Shown in pieces: positions 63,730 to 64,000 of a DNA stretch of 64,000 nucleotides (position 1 is the stretch's first letter; each line of letters starts with the position of its first letter). The position numbers and the translations under genes are program-made. This stretch comes from Desulfovibrio piger ATCC 29098. Lineage in GTDB: Bacteria > Desulfobacterota > Desulfovibrionia > Desulfovibrionales > Desulfovibrionaceae. The stretch is taken from the NCBI RefSeq assembly GCF_000156375.1, contig NZ_DS996359.1, positions 856,665-920,664 of the forward strand. Reading direction: 5' to 3'. A model generated the notes under the pieces. That model saw only the letters and a list, made by a program, of their open reading frames with translations. It did not search any database and was not told the DNA's origin.

Positions 63730-64000
63730 ATGTCCCTCGTCCCCATGGTCATCGAAACCACTGGCCGTTCCGAACGTGCCTACGATATTTATTCCCGTCT
63801 GCTCAAGGATCGCATCATCCTGCTGAGCAGCGAAGTGAACGACACTGTGGCCTCCCTTGTCTGCGCCCAGCTCCTGTTCCTGGAATCCCAGGATCCGGAG
63901 AAGGAGATCAACCTGTACATCAATTCTCCCGGCGGCTCCGTGACCGCCGGTCTGGCCATCTACGACACCATGCGTTACATCACCGCGCCCGTCAGCACGG
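63730..64000 (+). CDS. clpP: ClpP, ATP-dependent protease subunit (partial, runs off the window)
   Basis: The first 90 codons of clp[41 protein letters not shown] and [20 protein letters not shown], which fix the family. The catalytic Ser, His and Asp lie beyond the window. GAGAGG precedes the ATG at 63730. The 143-base gap after tig holds GC-rich inverted repeats (for example near 63600-63625) but no clear T-tract, so cotranscription with tig is possible. Confidence 0.95.
   Translation, partial: MSLVPMVIETTGRSERAYDIYSRLLKDRIILLSSEVNDTVASLVCAQLLFLESQDPEKEINLYINSPGGSVTAGLAIYDTMRYITAPVST

Overview
The window is about 64 kb of GC-rich bacterial chromosome. I infer a sulfate-reducing member of the Desulfovibrionaceae from gene content alone. 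The clues are a Ros/MucR-type regulator, the IorAB indolepyruvate:ferredoxin oxidoreductase, a selenocysteine-containing SelD, a nickel ABC importer, a UbiA-type prenyltransferase, single-permease Lol machinery and a tig-clpP end. No plasmid, prophage, insertion sequence or CRISPR array was seen; this is mostly ordinary core chromosome.

Layout. 1-6.3 kb: a divergent promoter region carrying a perfect 27-bp inverted repeat, a strongly led 18-codon micro-ORF on the minus strand, and a nikABCDE nickel importer operon followed by a SAM methyltransferase. 6.4-9.4 kb (minus): Ros/MucR regulator, tRNA-Ser(CGA), nadD and proA. 9.7-13 kb (plus): a TPR membrane protein and iorAB. 13.4-16.5 kb (minus): a polar amino-acid ABC importer (binding protein, permease, ATPase, permease). 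16.6-18 kb (plus): a WbaP-type sugar-phosphate transferase. 18.3-29 kb (minus): the envelope block lysS-lolE-lolD-bamA-amidase-ompH-fabZ-glycosyltransferase. 29.2-32.2 kb (plus): double-ACT protein, UPF0210 protein and an AlkA-like glycosylase. 32.4-37.5 kb (minus): HbpS/GlcG-like protein, TSUP exporter, DUF486 protein, two tandem tRNA-Thr(GGT), darP, a UbiA-family enzyme and a MoaB/MogA protein. 37.6-43.5 kb (plus): queF, murJ, a membrane protein with a degenerate HPt-like tail, and a very long ftsY. 44.6-59.6 kb (plus): the S10-spc-alpha ribosomal block from rpsJ to rplQ, with secY, map and rpoA. 60.3-64 kb (plus): selD (in-frame UGA), tRNA-Leu(UAG), tig and the start of clpP.

How the genes fit together. 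The nik operon plausibly supplies nickel for hydrogenases. selD supplies selenophosphate for selenoproteins, including itself. lysS-lol-bam-ompH-fabZ build the outer membrane. ftsY sits just upstream of the ribosomal block and secY, so SRP targeting and the translocon are coded close together.

Most notable signals: the nested palindrome upstream of nikA; selD with UGA at codon 12 and a SECIS-like hairpin; loss of exactly one ferredoxin cluster's ligands in IorA; a structured leader of about 500 nt before rpsJ; an intrinsic terminator plus about 600 non-coding bases splitting the spc operon between rpsN and rpsH; a duplicated N-terminal region in the amidase; a BamA with an additional N-terminal domain; an FtsY with a 560-residue extension; and a dispersed family of GC-rich palindromes at gene ends.
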